Assembly (NCBI RefSeq): GCF_003989665.1
Contig: NZ_RZIJ01000014.1
Span: forward strand, 62,001 to 126,000
Length of the DNA: 64,000 bases
From: Azospirillum doebereinerae
Lineage (GTDB): Bacteria > Pseudomonadota > Alphaproteobacteria > Azospirillales > Azospirillaceae
Direction of reading: 5' to 3'
Below are positions 44,648 through 55,341 of this stretch, piece by piece. Position 1 is the first letter of the stretch, and every line of letters begins with the position of its first letter. The notes beneath the pieces are model-generated. The model was not told where the DNA came from. It saw nothing but the letters and a program-made list of their open reading frames with translations, and did no database searches. Position numbers and translations under genes: made by a program.

Positions 44648-45765
44648 ACCAGGAAACGACGATGGCCCGCCAAATGCTTCGCCCGATGGCCCCCTGGCCG
44701 CTGGTGATGCTGGTCGCCCCGGTGCTGCCGGTCGCGACGGGCGGCGGCGGGGCGCTGGCGTGGACGCAGAGCCCGGTGGCGCTCGCCGGACTCCTCCTCA
44801 CCCTCGCCGCGATCCTGCTGCGGCGGGCGGCGCCGTCGGCGCTCGCGGAGGCCGGGCTGCTGCTGGCCGGGGTCGCCGCCGCCTACGCCGTGCCGTTGCT
44901 GCTGCTGGGCCGGGGGCTGGTTCCCGGCGCCGGGCTGTGGGTGTATCTGGCGGGGGCGACGCTGCTGCTGGGGCGGGTGCTGCGGCTGCTGGCCGACGCG
45001 GACGGCGCGGCGCGGCTGGCCGGGCCGGCGCTGTTCGGGCTGGCGCTGGTGCTGCTGTGGGAGATCCTGACGCGCGGCCTCGGCGTGCCGGCCATCCTGC
45101 TGCCGCCGCCCGGCGCCATCCTCGCCGCCTTCGCCACCCACGCCGCCGAACTGTGGGACGATTTCGGCCAGACGGTGCTGACCTCGGTGGTGCGCGGCTA
45201 TCTGATGGGCTGCGGCGCCGGCTTCGCGGTGGCGATCCTGGCCGACCGGGTGCCCTTCCTGGCGCGCGGCCTGCTGCCGCTCGGCAACCTCGCCAGCGCC
45301 ATCCCGGTCGTCGGCATCGCCCCGATCATGGTGATGTGGTTCGGCTTCGACTGGCAATCGAAGGCGGCGGTCATCGTCGTCATGACCTTCTTCCCCATGA
45401 TGATCAACACGCTGGCGGGCCTGCGCGGGGCCGAGCGCATTCAACTGGACCTGATGCGCTCCTACGGCGCGGGGTATTGGCGCACGCTGCTCCTGCTGCG
45501 GCTTCCCTGCGCCTTGCCGTTCCTGTTCAACGGGCTGAAGATCAACTCGACGCTGGCCCTGATCGGCGCCATCGTGGCGGAGTTCTTCGGCACGCCGGTG
45601 GTCGGCATGGGATTCCGAATCTCGACCGAGGTGGCCCGCATGAATCTGGACGTGGTCTGGGCGACGATCGCCGTCGCCGCCCTGACCGGCTCCGCCCTCT
45701 ACGGCGCGCTCGCCCTGGCGGAGCGCCGCGTCACCGCCTGGCACCCGTCTTTCCGCAAACGCTGA
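44644..45765 (+). CDS. NitT/TauT-type ABC transporter permease 2 with N-terminal extension
   Basis: 373 aa. The core permease occupies about 120-373 (LLWEILTRGLGVPAILLPPPGAILAAF; coupling loop DLMRSYGAGYWRTLLLLRLPCALPFLFNGLKIN). Ahead of it lie about 115 residues with roughly four extra hydrophobic segments, not part of the usual 250-aa permease. Two different permeases in one operon indicate a heterodimeric channel. Starts by ATGA overlap with permease 1; the binding-protein gene follows after 50 bp. Confidence 0.92.
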   Translation: MNQETTMARQMLRPMAPWPLVMLVAPVLPVATGGGGALAWTQSPVALAGLLLTLAAILLRRAAPSALAEAGLLLAGVAAAYAVPLLLLGRGLVPGAGLWVYLAGATLLLGRVLRLLADADGAARLAGPALFGLALVLLWEILTRGLGVPAILLPPPGAILAAFATHAAELWDDFGQTVLTSVVRGYLMGCGAGFAVAILADRVPFLARGLLPLGNLASAIPVVGIAPIMVMWFGFDWQSKAAVIVVMTFFPMMINTLAGLRGAERIQLDLMRSYGAGYWRTLLLLRLPCALPFLFNGLKINSTLALIGAIVAEFFGTPVVGMGFRISTEVARMNLDVVWATIAVAALTGSALYGALALAERRVTAWHPSFRKR

Positions 45766-45815
45766 CCGTCGCCCCATCCTCGAAACCCGGCCCCGAAAGA
45801 AGGATCCCACCCGCG

Positions 45816-46823
45816 ATGAAGACCCTCGCCACCGCCGCCCTGCTCGCCGCCGCCGCGCTGACCGGCCTGTCCACCGCCGCCTCGGCCGCCGAGAAGCTGA
45901 CCTTGCAACTGAAATGGGTCACCCAGGCCCAGTTCGCCGGCTATTACGTCGCGGCGGAAAAGGGCTTCTACAAGGACGCCGGGCTGGACATGACGATCAA
46001 GGCCGGCGGCCCGGACATCAACCCGACCCAGATCATCGCGGCCGGCGGCGCCGACGTGATCGTCGACTGGATGCCCTCGGCGCTGGCGACCCGCGAGAAG
46101 GGCGTCGCGCTGGTCAACATCGCCCAGTTCTACCAGAAGTCCGGCATGATGCTGACCTGCCGCAAGGACGCGAAGATCAACGATCCCAAGGACTTCAAGG
46201 GCAACACGCTGGGCGTCTGGTTCTCGGGCAACGAGTACCCGTTCCTGTCCTGGATGAGCAAGCTCGGCTACTCCACCTCCGGCTCCGGCGCCGACGTGAA
46301 GGTGCTCAAGCAGGGCTTCAACGTCGATCCGCTGCTGCAGAAGCAGGCGGCCTGCATCTCGACCATGACCTACAACGAGTACTGGCAGCTGATCGAGGCC
46401 GGCATGAAGCCCGAGGAACTGGTCGTCTTCAAGTACCAGGACCAGGGCGTCGCCACGCTGGAGGATGGGCTCTACACCACCGACAAGCAGCTCTCCGATC
46501 CGAAGACGGTGGAGAAGCTGGCGAAGTTCGTGAAGGCCTCGGCCAAGGGCTGGGACTACGCCGCCAAGAACCAGGCCGAGGCGGTGGACATCGTGCTGGC
46601 CGCCGACACCACCGGCGCCCAGACCAAGGAGCACCAGACCACCATGATGCAGGAGGTCGCCAAGCTGATCGAGGGCGGCGCCAAGGGCACCGGCTACCTC
46701 GATCCGGCCGATTTCGACCGCACGGTCGGCATCCTGCTGTCGGGCGCGTCCTCGCCGGTGATCTCCAAGAAGCCGGACGGCGCCTACACCCACGCGGTGT
46801 TCGACGCGGCGTCCAAGCTGTAA
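45816..46823 (+). CDS. NMT1/THI5-like ABC substrate-binding protein
   Basis: 335 aa with a signal peptide cut near residue 24 (STAASA then AEKLTLQLKW). The mature start LQLKWVTQAQFAGYYVAAEKGFYKDAGLDMTIKAGGPDINP is typical of NMT1/THI5-like proteins that bind pyrimidine (thiamine precursor), riboflavin-like or related heteroaromatic ligands. A CxxxxxY-type segment MLTCRKDAKI and QKQAACISTMTYNEYWQLIEAG line the presumed cleft. Last gene of the operon. The exact ligand is not determinable here. Confidence 0.92.
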   Translation: MKTLATAALLAAAALTGLSTAASAAEKLTLQLKWVTQAQFAGYYVAAEKGFYKDAGLDMTIKAGGPDINPTQIIAAGGADVIVDWMPSALATREKGVALVNIAQFYQKSGMMLTCRKDAKINDPKDFKGNTLGVWFSGNEYPFLSWMSKLGYSTSGSGADVKVLKQGFNVDPLLQKQAACISTMTYNEYWQLIEAGMKPEELVVFKYQDQGVATLEDGLYTTDKQLSDPKTVEKLAKFVKASAKGWDYAAKNQAEAVDIVLAADTTGAQTKEHQTTMMQEVAKLIEGGAKGTGYLDPADFDRTVGILLSGASSPVISKKPDGAYTHAVFDAASKL

Positions 46824-46844
46824 TGATGGGTTGATGCCCATTGA

Positions 46845-46880
46845 CGAGAGCGGCGGGGCAAACCGCCCGTGTCGCTCTCG
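46845..46880 (+). terminator. Hairpin after the NMT1-type operon
   Basis: CGAGAGCG (46845-46852) pairs with CGCTCTCG (46873-46880), with an inner GCGG/CCGC stem. It begins 21 nt after the stop codon. There is no T tract directly after it, so termination efficiency is uncertain. Confidence 0.55.
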
Positions 46881-47171
46881 CCTCGCAAGCGGCTGCATCG
46901 AAGCCGCTCCGCTGCATCGGCGTCAGGCCGTTGCGGACGGCTTCCCGACAAGACCGCAATCCGGGGAGAGCGATCGAAAAAGATCCAAGCGATTTCAACG
47001 CATTGTTATTCGTTCGCGGTTGCGGGCCACGAAGGTTTCCCAAGATGGTCCGGACTGAAATCATCCGGGTGAAGTATTGACGGGACGCGTTTCGGCGTTC
47101 AACCGGACGGCGACCATCGGGCGTCCGCTTTGAATCGCCACGGGTTTGCGGTCACGCTTCGAGCAACCCGC
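46881..47171. other. Gene-poor interval between convergent units
   Basis: About 290 bp between the NMT1 operon hairpin and the ROK gene stop. Frames here are short and lack coding character. The middle (46970-47010) is AT-richer than the flanks. No repeat or RNA gene was recognised. Confidence 0.4.
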
Positions 47172-48404
47172 TCACAGCCGGGCGGCGCGCGCCAACATGG
47201 TTTCCTGGACGGCCATCACGCCCGTGCCGATCACGCCGGCGTTCTCGATCTGCGGAACGTACCGGATGTCGAGATGCCGGGTGGAAAGGGCAAGCGAGCG
47301 CTGGTAGACGCTCTGCCGGATCGAGGCCAGGAACAGCGGGCCGATCTGGGTGACGCCGCCGCCGATGAAGATGTGCGACGGGTTGAAGAAGTTGACCACC
47401 GCCGCCAGCATGCGGCCGATCTGCCCGCCCGCCTGCTGGACGATGGCGCTGGCGGCGGCATCGCCAGCCCGGCTGGCGTTGCCGAGGTCGACGGGGGTCA
47501 ACTGTCCGTTGCGGTCCAGAAGCTCCTTCAGGCGCGGGCTTTCCCCGGCGCGGGCCGCCTGCTCCGCCATGCGGGCGATCGCCGGGCCGGCCGCCATCGC
47601 CTCGACGCAGCCGGCGTTGCCGCAATGGCAGGGGGGACCGTGGGGATCGACACAGATGTGGCCGACGTCCCCCGCCGCCCCATCCATCCCGCGATAGATG
47701 GCGCCGTGGCAGATGATGCCGCAGCCGATGCCGGTGCCGATCTTGATGACCAGGAAATTTTGCAGCCGGCCATGCAGGCGCCAATGCGTGCCGAGCGCCA
47801 TGATGTTCACGTCGTTGTCGACGAAGACCGGAGCGGCGTACTCCTCCGCCAGGCAATCGCGGATGGAGAAGCTCTCCCACCCCGGCAGCAGCGGCGGGTT
47901 GACCAGCATCCCGCTGTCGAAGGCCACCGGCCCCGGCACGCCGACGCCGATGCCCAGCACCTGGGCGGCGCCGACGCCACAGCGCTCCCTCGCCTCGCGC
48001 AGCAGCGCTTGCACGCGGGCGAACACCGCCACCGGGCCGGCGCGAACGTCGGCGGCCTCCGAGCGGTGATCCAGCACCGTCATGTCGGGCGCCAGCAGCG
48101 CCACGTCGACGCTGGTGGCGCCGATGTCGATTCCCGCCAGCACCCCCATCCGGTGGCTCAGACGCAGCATCTCCGGCCGCCGCCCGCCGGAGGAGGGCTG
48201 CGCCCCGCTTTCCTCGATCAACTCGCGGCCGATCAGGCTGGCGATGGCGAGGTTGGCCTTGCTCTTGGAGAAATCGGTCGAGGCCGCCAGTTCGCCGCGC
48301 GACAGCCCGTCCGACCAGAACAGCCGCTCCAACAGGGTGCGCTCTCCGTCCGACAGACGCTGCCAATCCACCATCGCCGACGAGCCCCCCTTGCGCGCTT
48401 CCAT
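47172..48404 (-). CDS. ROK family transcriptional repressor (second)
   Basis: 410 aa from ATG 48404; ATG 48374 (400 aa) is an alternative. An N-terminal winged HTH (GERTLLERLFWSDGLSRGELAASTDFSKSKANLAIASLIGRELIEE) precedes the ROK kinase-like domain (GIDIGATSVDVALL, VFVDNDVNIMALG). The zinc motif is CHCGNAGCVEAMAAG after GDVGHI. It is divergent from a ribose-type ABC operon with about 240 bp between starts, and very probably represses it. It is clearly distinct in sequence from the ROK protein at 27038-28270. Confidence 0.92.
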   Translation of the reverse strand: MEARKGGSSAMVDWQRLSDGERTLLERLFWSDGLSRGELAASTDFSKSKANLAIASLIGRELIEESGAQPSSGGRRPEMLRLSHRMGVLAGIDIGATSVDVALLAPDMTVLDHRSEAADVRAGPVAVFARVQALLREARERCGVGAAQVLGIGVGVPGPVAFDSGMLVNPPLLPGWESFSIRDCLAEEYAAPVFVDNDVNIMALGTHWRLHGRLQNFLVIKIGTGIGCGIICHGAIYRGMDGAAGDVGHICVDPHGPPCHCGNAGCVEAMAAGPAIARMAEQAARAGESPRLKELLDRNGQLTPVDLGNASRAGDAAASAIVQQAGGQIGRMLAAVVNFFNPSHIFIGGGVTQIGPLFLASIRQSVYQRSLALSTRHLDIRYVPQIENAGVIGTGVMAVQETMLARAARL

Positions 48405-48645
48405 CCGACTCTTAGCACAGCCGCCCTCTTCTGCCAAATTATGTTCGAAGTTGACCATTGCCTGTCCAAAGCGAGCCTCCTATCATCAGCCCAACAAACA
48501 AGCGGCGACGGGGGCTTTCGGGCTTCGGGCTCGGGCATCCGGACGACACGCTCCAGCGTGGGAGAAACGTCATGGACGGTGTCCTTCGTCCGGCCGGCGC
48601 GTGCGCGCGGCGTCCGGCGCGGCGGTCGCTGCGGGGTGCGGCGCC

Positions 48646-50110
<1,465 letters not shown>

Positions 50111-50139
<29 letters not shown>

Positions 50140-51142
50140 CACCCCCGGCGGGGCGGCCGCCGGAGGAACGGGGGCGCGCCGGCCGGTCCGGCGCTTCGAC
50201 CCGCTGCTCTACGGGCCGTTCATCGGCCTGCTGCTTCTGCTCGCCGTCGGCACCGCGCTGAACCCGGACTTCGCGACCTGGGACAACTGGATGAACGTGC
50301 TGACGCGCACGGCCTTCATCGGCATCATCGCGATCGGCATGTGCTTCGTCATCATCTCCGGCGGCATCGACCTGTCGGTGGGGTCGATGGCGGCGCTGAT
50401 CGCCGGCGCCACGATCCTGATGATGAACGCGCTGTCCGGCCTGCTCCTCTCGTCGGTCGCGGTGGTGGCGCTCGGCATGCTGTTCGCGGTGGCGCTCGGC
50501 GGCGGCTTCGGGCTGGCGCACGGCTATCTCATCACGCGGGGGCAGATCGAGCCCTTCATCGTCACGCTGGGCACGCTCGGCATCTTCCGCGCGGTGCTGA
50601 CCTGGCTGGCCGACGGCGGCGCCATCACGCTGGACATGACCCTCTCCGACGTCTACGGCCCGGTCTATTACGGCAGCCTGCTGGGCATCCCGATCCCGGT
50701 CTGGATCTTCGCCCTGGCGGCGCTGGCCGGGGGGCTGCTGCTGAACCGCACGGCGTTCGGCCGCTACGTGCAGGCCATCGGGTCCAACGAGCAGGTGGCG
50801 CGCTTCGCCGCCGTCGACGTCGACCGGGTGAAGCTGCTGACCTACGGCCTGCTCGGCGTCTGCGTCGGCGTCGCCACCGTGCTCTACGTCCCCCGGCTCG
50901 GCTCGGCCTCGCCCACCACCGGCCTGCTGTGGGAGCTGGAGGCCATCGCCGCGGTGATCGTCGGCGGCACCTCCTTCAAGGGCGGCGCGGGGCGGATCGC
51001 CGGCACCGTGGTCGGCGCCATCCTGCTGTCGGTGATCAGCAACATCCTCAACCTCACCAGCGTCATCAGCGTCTACCTGAACGCGGCGGTCCAGGGCTGC
51101 GTCATCATCGCCGTCGCCTTCCTGCAGCGCCGGCGCCCCTGA
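50111..51142 (+). CDS. Ribose-type sugar ABC transporter permease
   Basis: 343 aa with about ten membrane segments, RbsC family. Family landmarks are [57 protein letters not shown] and [20 protein letters not shown]. The start ATG 50111 lies inside the ATPase gene. A homodimer would form the channel. Confidence 0.95.
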
Positions 51143-51193
51143 GCCATCCCCCTGACACCTGTCATCAACAAGAACATTTCGAGGAGGAACGTC

Positions 51194-52174
51194 ATGTCGG
51201 CATTTGCGAAACTCACCCGGCGCGCCGTGCTCGGCGGCGGCCTGGCGGCGGCGACGGCGCTGGGTCTGGGCGGCTCCGCCCTGGCGGCCGATGCGGTGAA
51301 GCTGGGCGTCAGCATCCCGGCGGCCACCCACGGCTTCACCGGCGGCATCGTCTGGTGGGCCAACGAGGCCAAGAAGGAGCTGGAGAAGGCCCACCCCAAC
51401 CTGAAGATCACCGTCAAGACCGCCAGCGGCGCGCCGGAGCAGGCCAACCAGCTTCAGGATCTGGTGACGGTCACCAAGATCGACTCGCTGGTCATCTTCC
51501 CCTTCGAATCCGCCGCCCTGACCCAGCCGGTGGCTCAAGCCAAGAAGAAAGGCGTCTACGTCACCGTGGTCGACCGCGGCCTGACCGACCCGAGCGCGCA
51601 GGACGCCTACATCGCCGGCGACAACACCGCCTTCGGCCGCATCCCGGCCGAGCACATCGCCAAGACCTTCAACGGCAAGGCCAACGTCGTGGCCCTGCGT
51701 GGCATGCCCACCACGCTGGACAACGAGCGCTGGGACGCCTTCACCGCCGTGATGAAGCAGCACCCCGACATCAAGATCCTCGACGCCAAATACGCCAACT
51801 GGAACCGCGACGACGCCTTCAAGGTGACGCAGGACTTCCTGACCCGCTTCAAGGACATCGACGTCGTCTGGGCCGCCGACGACGACATGGCGTTCGGCGT
51901 GCTGAAGGCCATCGAGCAGGCCAAGCGCACCGACATCAAGGAGGTGTTCGGCGGCGCCGGCTCCAAGACCATGGTGAAGACCATCCTCGACGGCTCCAAC
52001 CCGCTGATCCGGGCCGACGTCTCCTACTCGCCGAAGTTCATCTACGACGCGATCAAGATGACGGCCGAGGCCCGGCTGAAGGGGCAGGCGCTGCCGGCCA
52101 CCCACATCATCCCGTCCGCCCTGATCACCAAGGAGAACGCCAAGGAGTTCTACTTCCCCGATTCGCCCTACTGA
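51194..52174 (+). CDS. Ribose-type sugar ABC substrate-binding protein
   Basis: 326 aa, periplasmic binding protein type 1. The N-terminus has a twin-arginine-like signal (TRRAVLGGGLAAATALGLGGSALA), suggesting folded export. The mature part starts ADAVKLGVSIPAATHGFTGGIVWWANEAKKEL. The hinge segments IVVDRG-like VTVVDRGLTDPSAQDAYIAGDN and AADDDMAFGVLKAIEQA are typical. It binds the imported sugar or cyclitol. The preferred ligand is not evident. Confidence 0.94.
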   Translation: MSAFAKLTRRAVLGGGLAAATALGLGGSALAADAVKLGVSIPAATHGFTGGIVWWANEAKKELEKAHPNLKITVKTASGAPEQANQLQDLVTVTKIDSLVIFPFESAALTQPVAQAKKKGVYVTVVDRGLTDPSAQDAYIAGDNTAFGRIPAEHIAKTFNGKANVVALRGMPTTLDNERWDAFTAVMKQHPDIKILDAKYANWNRDDAFKVTQDFLTRFKDIDVVWAADDDMAFGVLKAIEQAKRTDIKEVFGGAGSKTMVKTILDGSNPLIRADVSYSPKFIYDAIKMTAEARLKGQALPATHIIPSALITKENAKEFYFPDSPY

Positions 52175-52193
52175 CGCGCCGCCCCCTGCCCCT

Positions 52194-52208
52194 CCCGCCT
52201 CCGGCGGG
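52194..52208 (+). other. Hairpin between binding-protein and isomerase genes
   Basis: CCCGCC and GGCGGG pair around a 3-nt loop, 19 nt after the binding-protein stop. Such hairpins often raise the relative level of binding-protein mRNA in transporter operons. No T tract follows, so read-through to the downstream genes is expected. Confidence 0.5.
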
Positions 52209-52252
52209 ACGGGGCGGGACGTTCCGCAAGCCTCCAACCCGGAATCCTCCCG

Positions 52253-53308
52253 ATGAAGACGATCAAGGGCCCGGCGATCTTCCTCGCCCAGTTCGCCGGC
52301 GACACGGCGCCGTTCGACAGCCTGGACGGAATCGCCCGCTGGGCCGCCGGGCTCGGCTTCAAGGGCGTGCAGATCCCGAGCTGGGACCGCCGCCTGTTCG
52401 ATCTGGAGAAGGCCGCGACCAGCCGCACCTACTGCGACGAGATCCAAGGCGTGCTGGCCGAGGCCGGCGTCGCGCTGACCGAGCTGTCGACCCACCTGCA
52501 AGGCCAGCTCGTCGCCGTGCACCCGGCCTACGACGCCCTCTTTGACGGCTTCGCCCCGCCGGAGTTGCACGGCCGGCCGCTGGCCCGGCAGGCCTGGGCG
52601 GTGGAACAGCTGCGGCTCGCCGCCCGCGCCTCGGCCAACCTCGGCCTGACGGCCCACGCCACCTTCTCGGGCGCGCTGGCCTGGCCCTACCTCTACCCCT
52701 GGCCGCAGCGCCCGCCCGGCCTGATCGAGACCGCCTTCGACGAGCTTGCCCGGCGCTGGCGCCCGATCCTGGACGCCTTCGACGAGGCCGGCTGCGACCT
52801 CTGCTACGAGATCCATCCCGGCGAGGACCTGTTCGACGGCACGACCTTCTCGATGTTCCTGGACCGCGTGGGCGGGCACCGGCGCTGCAACATCCTGTAC
52901 GATCCCAGCCATTTCCTGCTCCAGCAGCTCGACTATCTCGGCTACATCGACGCCTTCCACGACCGCATCCAGATGTTCCACGTCAAGGACGCGGAGTTCA
53001 ACCCGACCGCCCAACAGGGTGTCTATTCGGGCTATGCGCCCTGGAAGGACCGGGCCGGGCGCTTCCGTTCGCTGGGCGACGGGCAGGTCGATTTCGGCGG
53101 CATCTTCTCCAAGCTCACCCAGCACGGCTTCGACGGCTGGGCGGTGCTGGAGTGGGAGTGCTGCCTGAAGCATCCGGAGCAGGGCGCCGCCGAGGGCGCC
53201 CGCTTCATCCAGGATCACATCATCCGCGTCACCGACCGCGCCTTCGACGACTTCGCCGGGGCGGGAAGCGACGAGGCGGCGAACCGCCGCATCCTCGGAC
53301 TGGCGTAA
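52253..53308 (+). CDS. Sugar phosphate isomerase/epimerase family protein
   Basis: 351 aa, xylose-isomerase-like TIM barrel. Expected metal-binding acidic residues appear in CYEIHPGEDLFDG, ILYDPSHFLLQ and FHVKDAEFNP, with a final Glu in WAVLEWEC. It probably isomerises or epimerises a keto-sugar or cyclitol produced by the adjacent dehydrogenase. No signal peptide, so cytoplasmic. It follows the binding-protein gene by 78 bp and precedes the dehydrogenase by 16 bp. Confidence 0.9.
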   Translation: MKTIKGPAIFLAQFAGDTAPFDSLDGIARWAAGLGFKGVQIPSWDRRLFDLEKAATSRTYCDEIQGVLAEAGVALTELSTHLQGQLVAVHPAYDALFDGFAPPELHGRPLARQAWAVEQLRLAARASANLGLTAHATFSGALAWPYLYPWPQRPPGLIETAFDELARRWRPILDAFDEAGCDLCYEIHPGEDLFDGTTFSMFLDRVGGHRRCNILYDPSHFLLQQLDYLGYIDAFHDRIQMFHVKDAEFNPTAQQGVYSGYAPWKDRAGRFRSLGDGQVDFGGIFSKLTQHGFDGWAVLEWECCLKHPEQGAAEGARFIQDHIIRVTDRAFDDFAGAGSDEAANRRILGLA

Positions 53309-53324
53309 GGAAACGAGGGGCATC

Positions 53325-54551
53325 ATGAGCCGGGATTCCGCATCCTCCACACCCCGCCCCACGGCGGCGCCCGTCGCCGCTCCCCCTGCCCGGCGCCGCC
53401 TGCGCCTGGGCATGGTCGGCGGCGGACAGGGCGCCTTCATCGGCGCCGTCCACCGCATCGCCGCGCGGCTGGACGACCGCTACGAGCTGGTCGCCGGCGC
53501 CCTGTCGTCGGACCCGGAGCGCGCGCGCGCCAGCGGGGCCGAGCTGTTTCTGGCGCCCGACCGCTGCTACACCGACTTCCGCGCCATGGCGACGGCCGAG
53601 GCCGCGCGGCCCGACGGCATCGACGTGGTGGCCATCGTCACCCCCAACCACCTGCATTTCCCGATGGTCCGCGCCTTCCTGGAGGCCGGCATCCACGTCA
53701 TCTGCGACAAGCCGCTGGTCCACACCGTGGAGGAGGCCGAGGAACTGGTGGCGCTGGTGCGGCGGAGCGGCCTCGTCTTCGTGCTGACCCACAATTACAG
53801 CGGCTACCCGATGATCCGGCAGGCCCGCGCCATGGTCGCGGAGGGCGTGCTCGGCGCGCTGCGGGTGATCCAGGTCGAGTACGCGCAGGACTGGCTGGCG
53901 ACGGCGGTGGAGCGGTCCGGCAACAAGCAGGCGGATTGGCGCACCGACCCGGCGCGCAGCGGGGTCGGCGGCTCCATCGGCGACATCGGCACCCACGCCT
54001 TCCACCTCGCCGAATTCGTGTCGGGGCTGCGCTGCACGGCGCTGGCCGCCGACCTCCAGAGCTTCGTTCCCGGCCGCCGGCTGGACGACAACGCACACAT
54101 CCTGATGCGCTACGAGTCCGGCGTGCGCGGTACGCTGTGGGCGAGCCAAATCTGCACCGGCGCCACCAACGGACTGCGCCTGCGCCTCTTCGGCGAGGCC
54201 GGCGGGCTCGACTGGCATCAGGAGCAGCCCAACGAGCTGCGCTTCACCCCGCTGGGCGAGCCGTCCCGCATCATCCAGCGCGCCGGGCCGCAAAGCCTGC
54301 CCGCCGCCACGGAAATCTCGCGCCTGCCGGCCGGTCATCCGGAAGGCTATCTGGAAGGGTTCGCGCAGATCTACCGCGACGCCGCCGACCGGATCGCCGC
54401 CCGGCTGGAAGGCCGCCCGGCACCGGCCGAGGCGCCGCTGCCGACGGTGGAGGACGGGCTGCGCGGTGTCCGCTTCATGCACGCCGCCGTGGACTCGAGC
54501 CGGCGCGACGCCGCCTGGGTCGAGCTGCCGGTGACGGAGAGCCTGTCGTGA
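53325..54551 (+). CDS. Gfo/Idh/MocA family oxidoreductase
   Basis: 408 aa. A Rossmann fold starts at RLRLGMVGGGQGAFIGAVHRIA near 26. The conserved CDKPLVHTVEEAEELV segment holds the EKP-like lysine (DKP here), and GGSIGDIGTHAFHLAEF carries the catalytic Asp and His. It oxidises or reduces a sugar or cyclitol with NAD(P). The pairing with a TIM-barrel isomerase and a ribose-type importer is the pattern of inositol- or rare-sugar catabolic operons. The 25-residue N-terminal extension is Ala/Pro-rich. Last gene before an IS remnant. Confidence 0.92.
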   Translation: MSRDSASSTPRPTAAPVAAPPARRRLRLGMVGGGQGAFIGAVHRIAARLDDRYELVAGALSSDPERARASGAELFLAPDRCYTDFRAMATAEAARPDGIDVVAIVTPNHLHFPMVRAFLEAGIHVICDKPLVHTVEEAEELVALVRRSGLVFVLTHNYSGYPMIRQARAMVAEGVLGALRVIQVEYAQDWLATAVERSGNKQADWRTDPARSGVGGSIGDIGTHAFHLAEFVSGLRCTALAADLQSFVPGRRLDDNAHILMRYESGVRGTLWASQICTGATNGLRLRLFGEAGGLDWHQEQPNELRFTPLGEPSRIIQRAGPQSLPAATEISRLPAGHPEGYLEGFAQIYRDAADRIAARLEGRPAPAEAPLPTVEDGLRGVRFMHAAVDSSRRDAAWVELPVTESLS

Positions 54552-54592
54552 ACGTCCAGGCAAGGAGGCAAACCGGCGCCGGGTCGGGAGAC

Positions 54593-55328
54593 TGAACCGC
54601 GCCGGGTTTCCCGGAGGCCATTTGGATCGAGTCCCGCCGCGATGGCGACGCCCTGGGTTCGAGCATAAGAGCGGGCGGAATGTTGCCGATGGGGTCGAGG
54701 CGGCGCCGGATCCCCTCGGTCTTGTCGAGGCCGTTGATGGTCTCGGCCAAGGCGTTGCTGCTGCGCTGCCCCTTCGGGTTCGTAGGAGTCGCCGACCCTG
54801 CCGACCGACGGTTCGGCGCCGGCGTCGGTGAGACGCTCGGTGTACCGAATGGCAACGGATCGCGACCCGCGCTCGCTATGGTGAATGAGGCCGCTGCCCT
54901 TGGGCTGGCCGGCGATCGTGGAGCGCCTGCCCCAGGGCATCCAGGACGAAGCCGGCGTGCTCCGCCTGGGCGAAAGACGCCGATGTTTTGCGCAGGATCT
55001 CGTTCGCCTGGCGCAGTTCGCGGTTCTTCCGCTCCAGCGCCTTGCTCCGGCTCCCGCTCCCGCTCGTCCGTTGTTGCACCGGAGCGCTTGCCTTGGTCAC
55101 TCGCGGCCTGCCGGAGCCAGCCCCGCAGCGTCTCCGCCATTGCCGCCGATCTCTTCGCCGCGATCGAAGCGATCGGCGGCAATGGCGAAGCGTGCTCGCT
55201 CTCGTGCTCGAATACCATCCGAACCGCGCGCCCGCGCATTTCAGGGCCGTAGTTGCGTGATGCCGCTTTCATCAGGATGACCCCACCCTCTCAAGGAGCG
55301 AGGCCTCCGACAAACCCGGGACGGTTCA
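54593..55328 (-). mobile_element. Decayed IS3-family element, copy 1
   Basis: A 736-bp remnant with imperfect terminal inverted repeats: TGAACCGCGCCGGGTTTCCCGGAGG at the left end and the complement of TGAACCGTCCCGGGTTTGTCGGAGG at the right. On the minus strand, OrfA starts at 55272 (MKAASRNYGPEMRGRAVRMVF) and soon loses frame. The reading then jumps from the OrfA coiled-coil end (NREL-QANEILRKT) straight to the last third of OrfB (HAGFVLDALGQALHDRRPA, HHSERGSRSVAIRYTERL, ALAETINGL). The catalytic DDE core is therefore mostly deleted and frameshifted. No 3-bp target duplication is visible. The element cannot move by itself. Confidence 0.85.
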
Positions 55329-55341
55329 CATTACCGATCCA

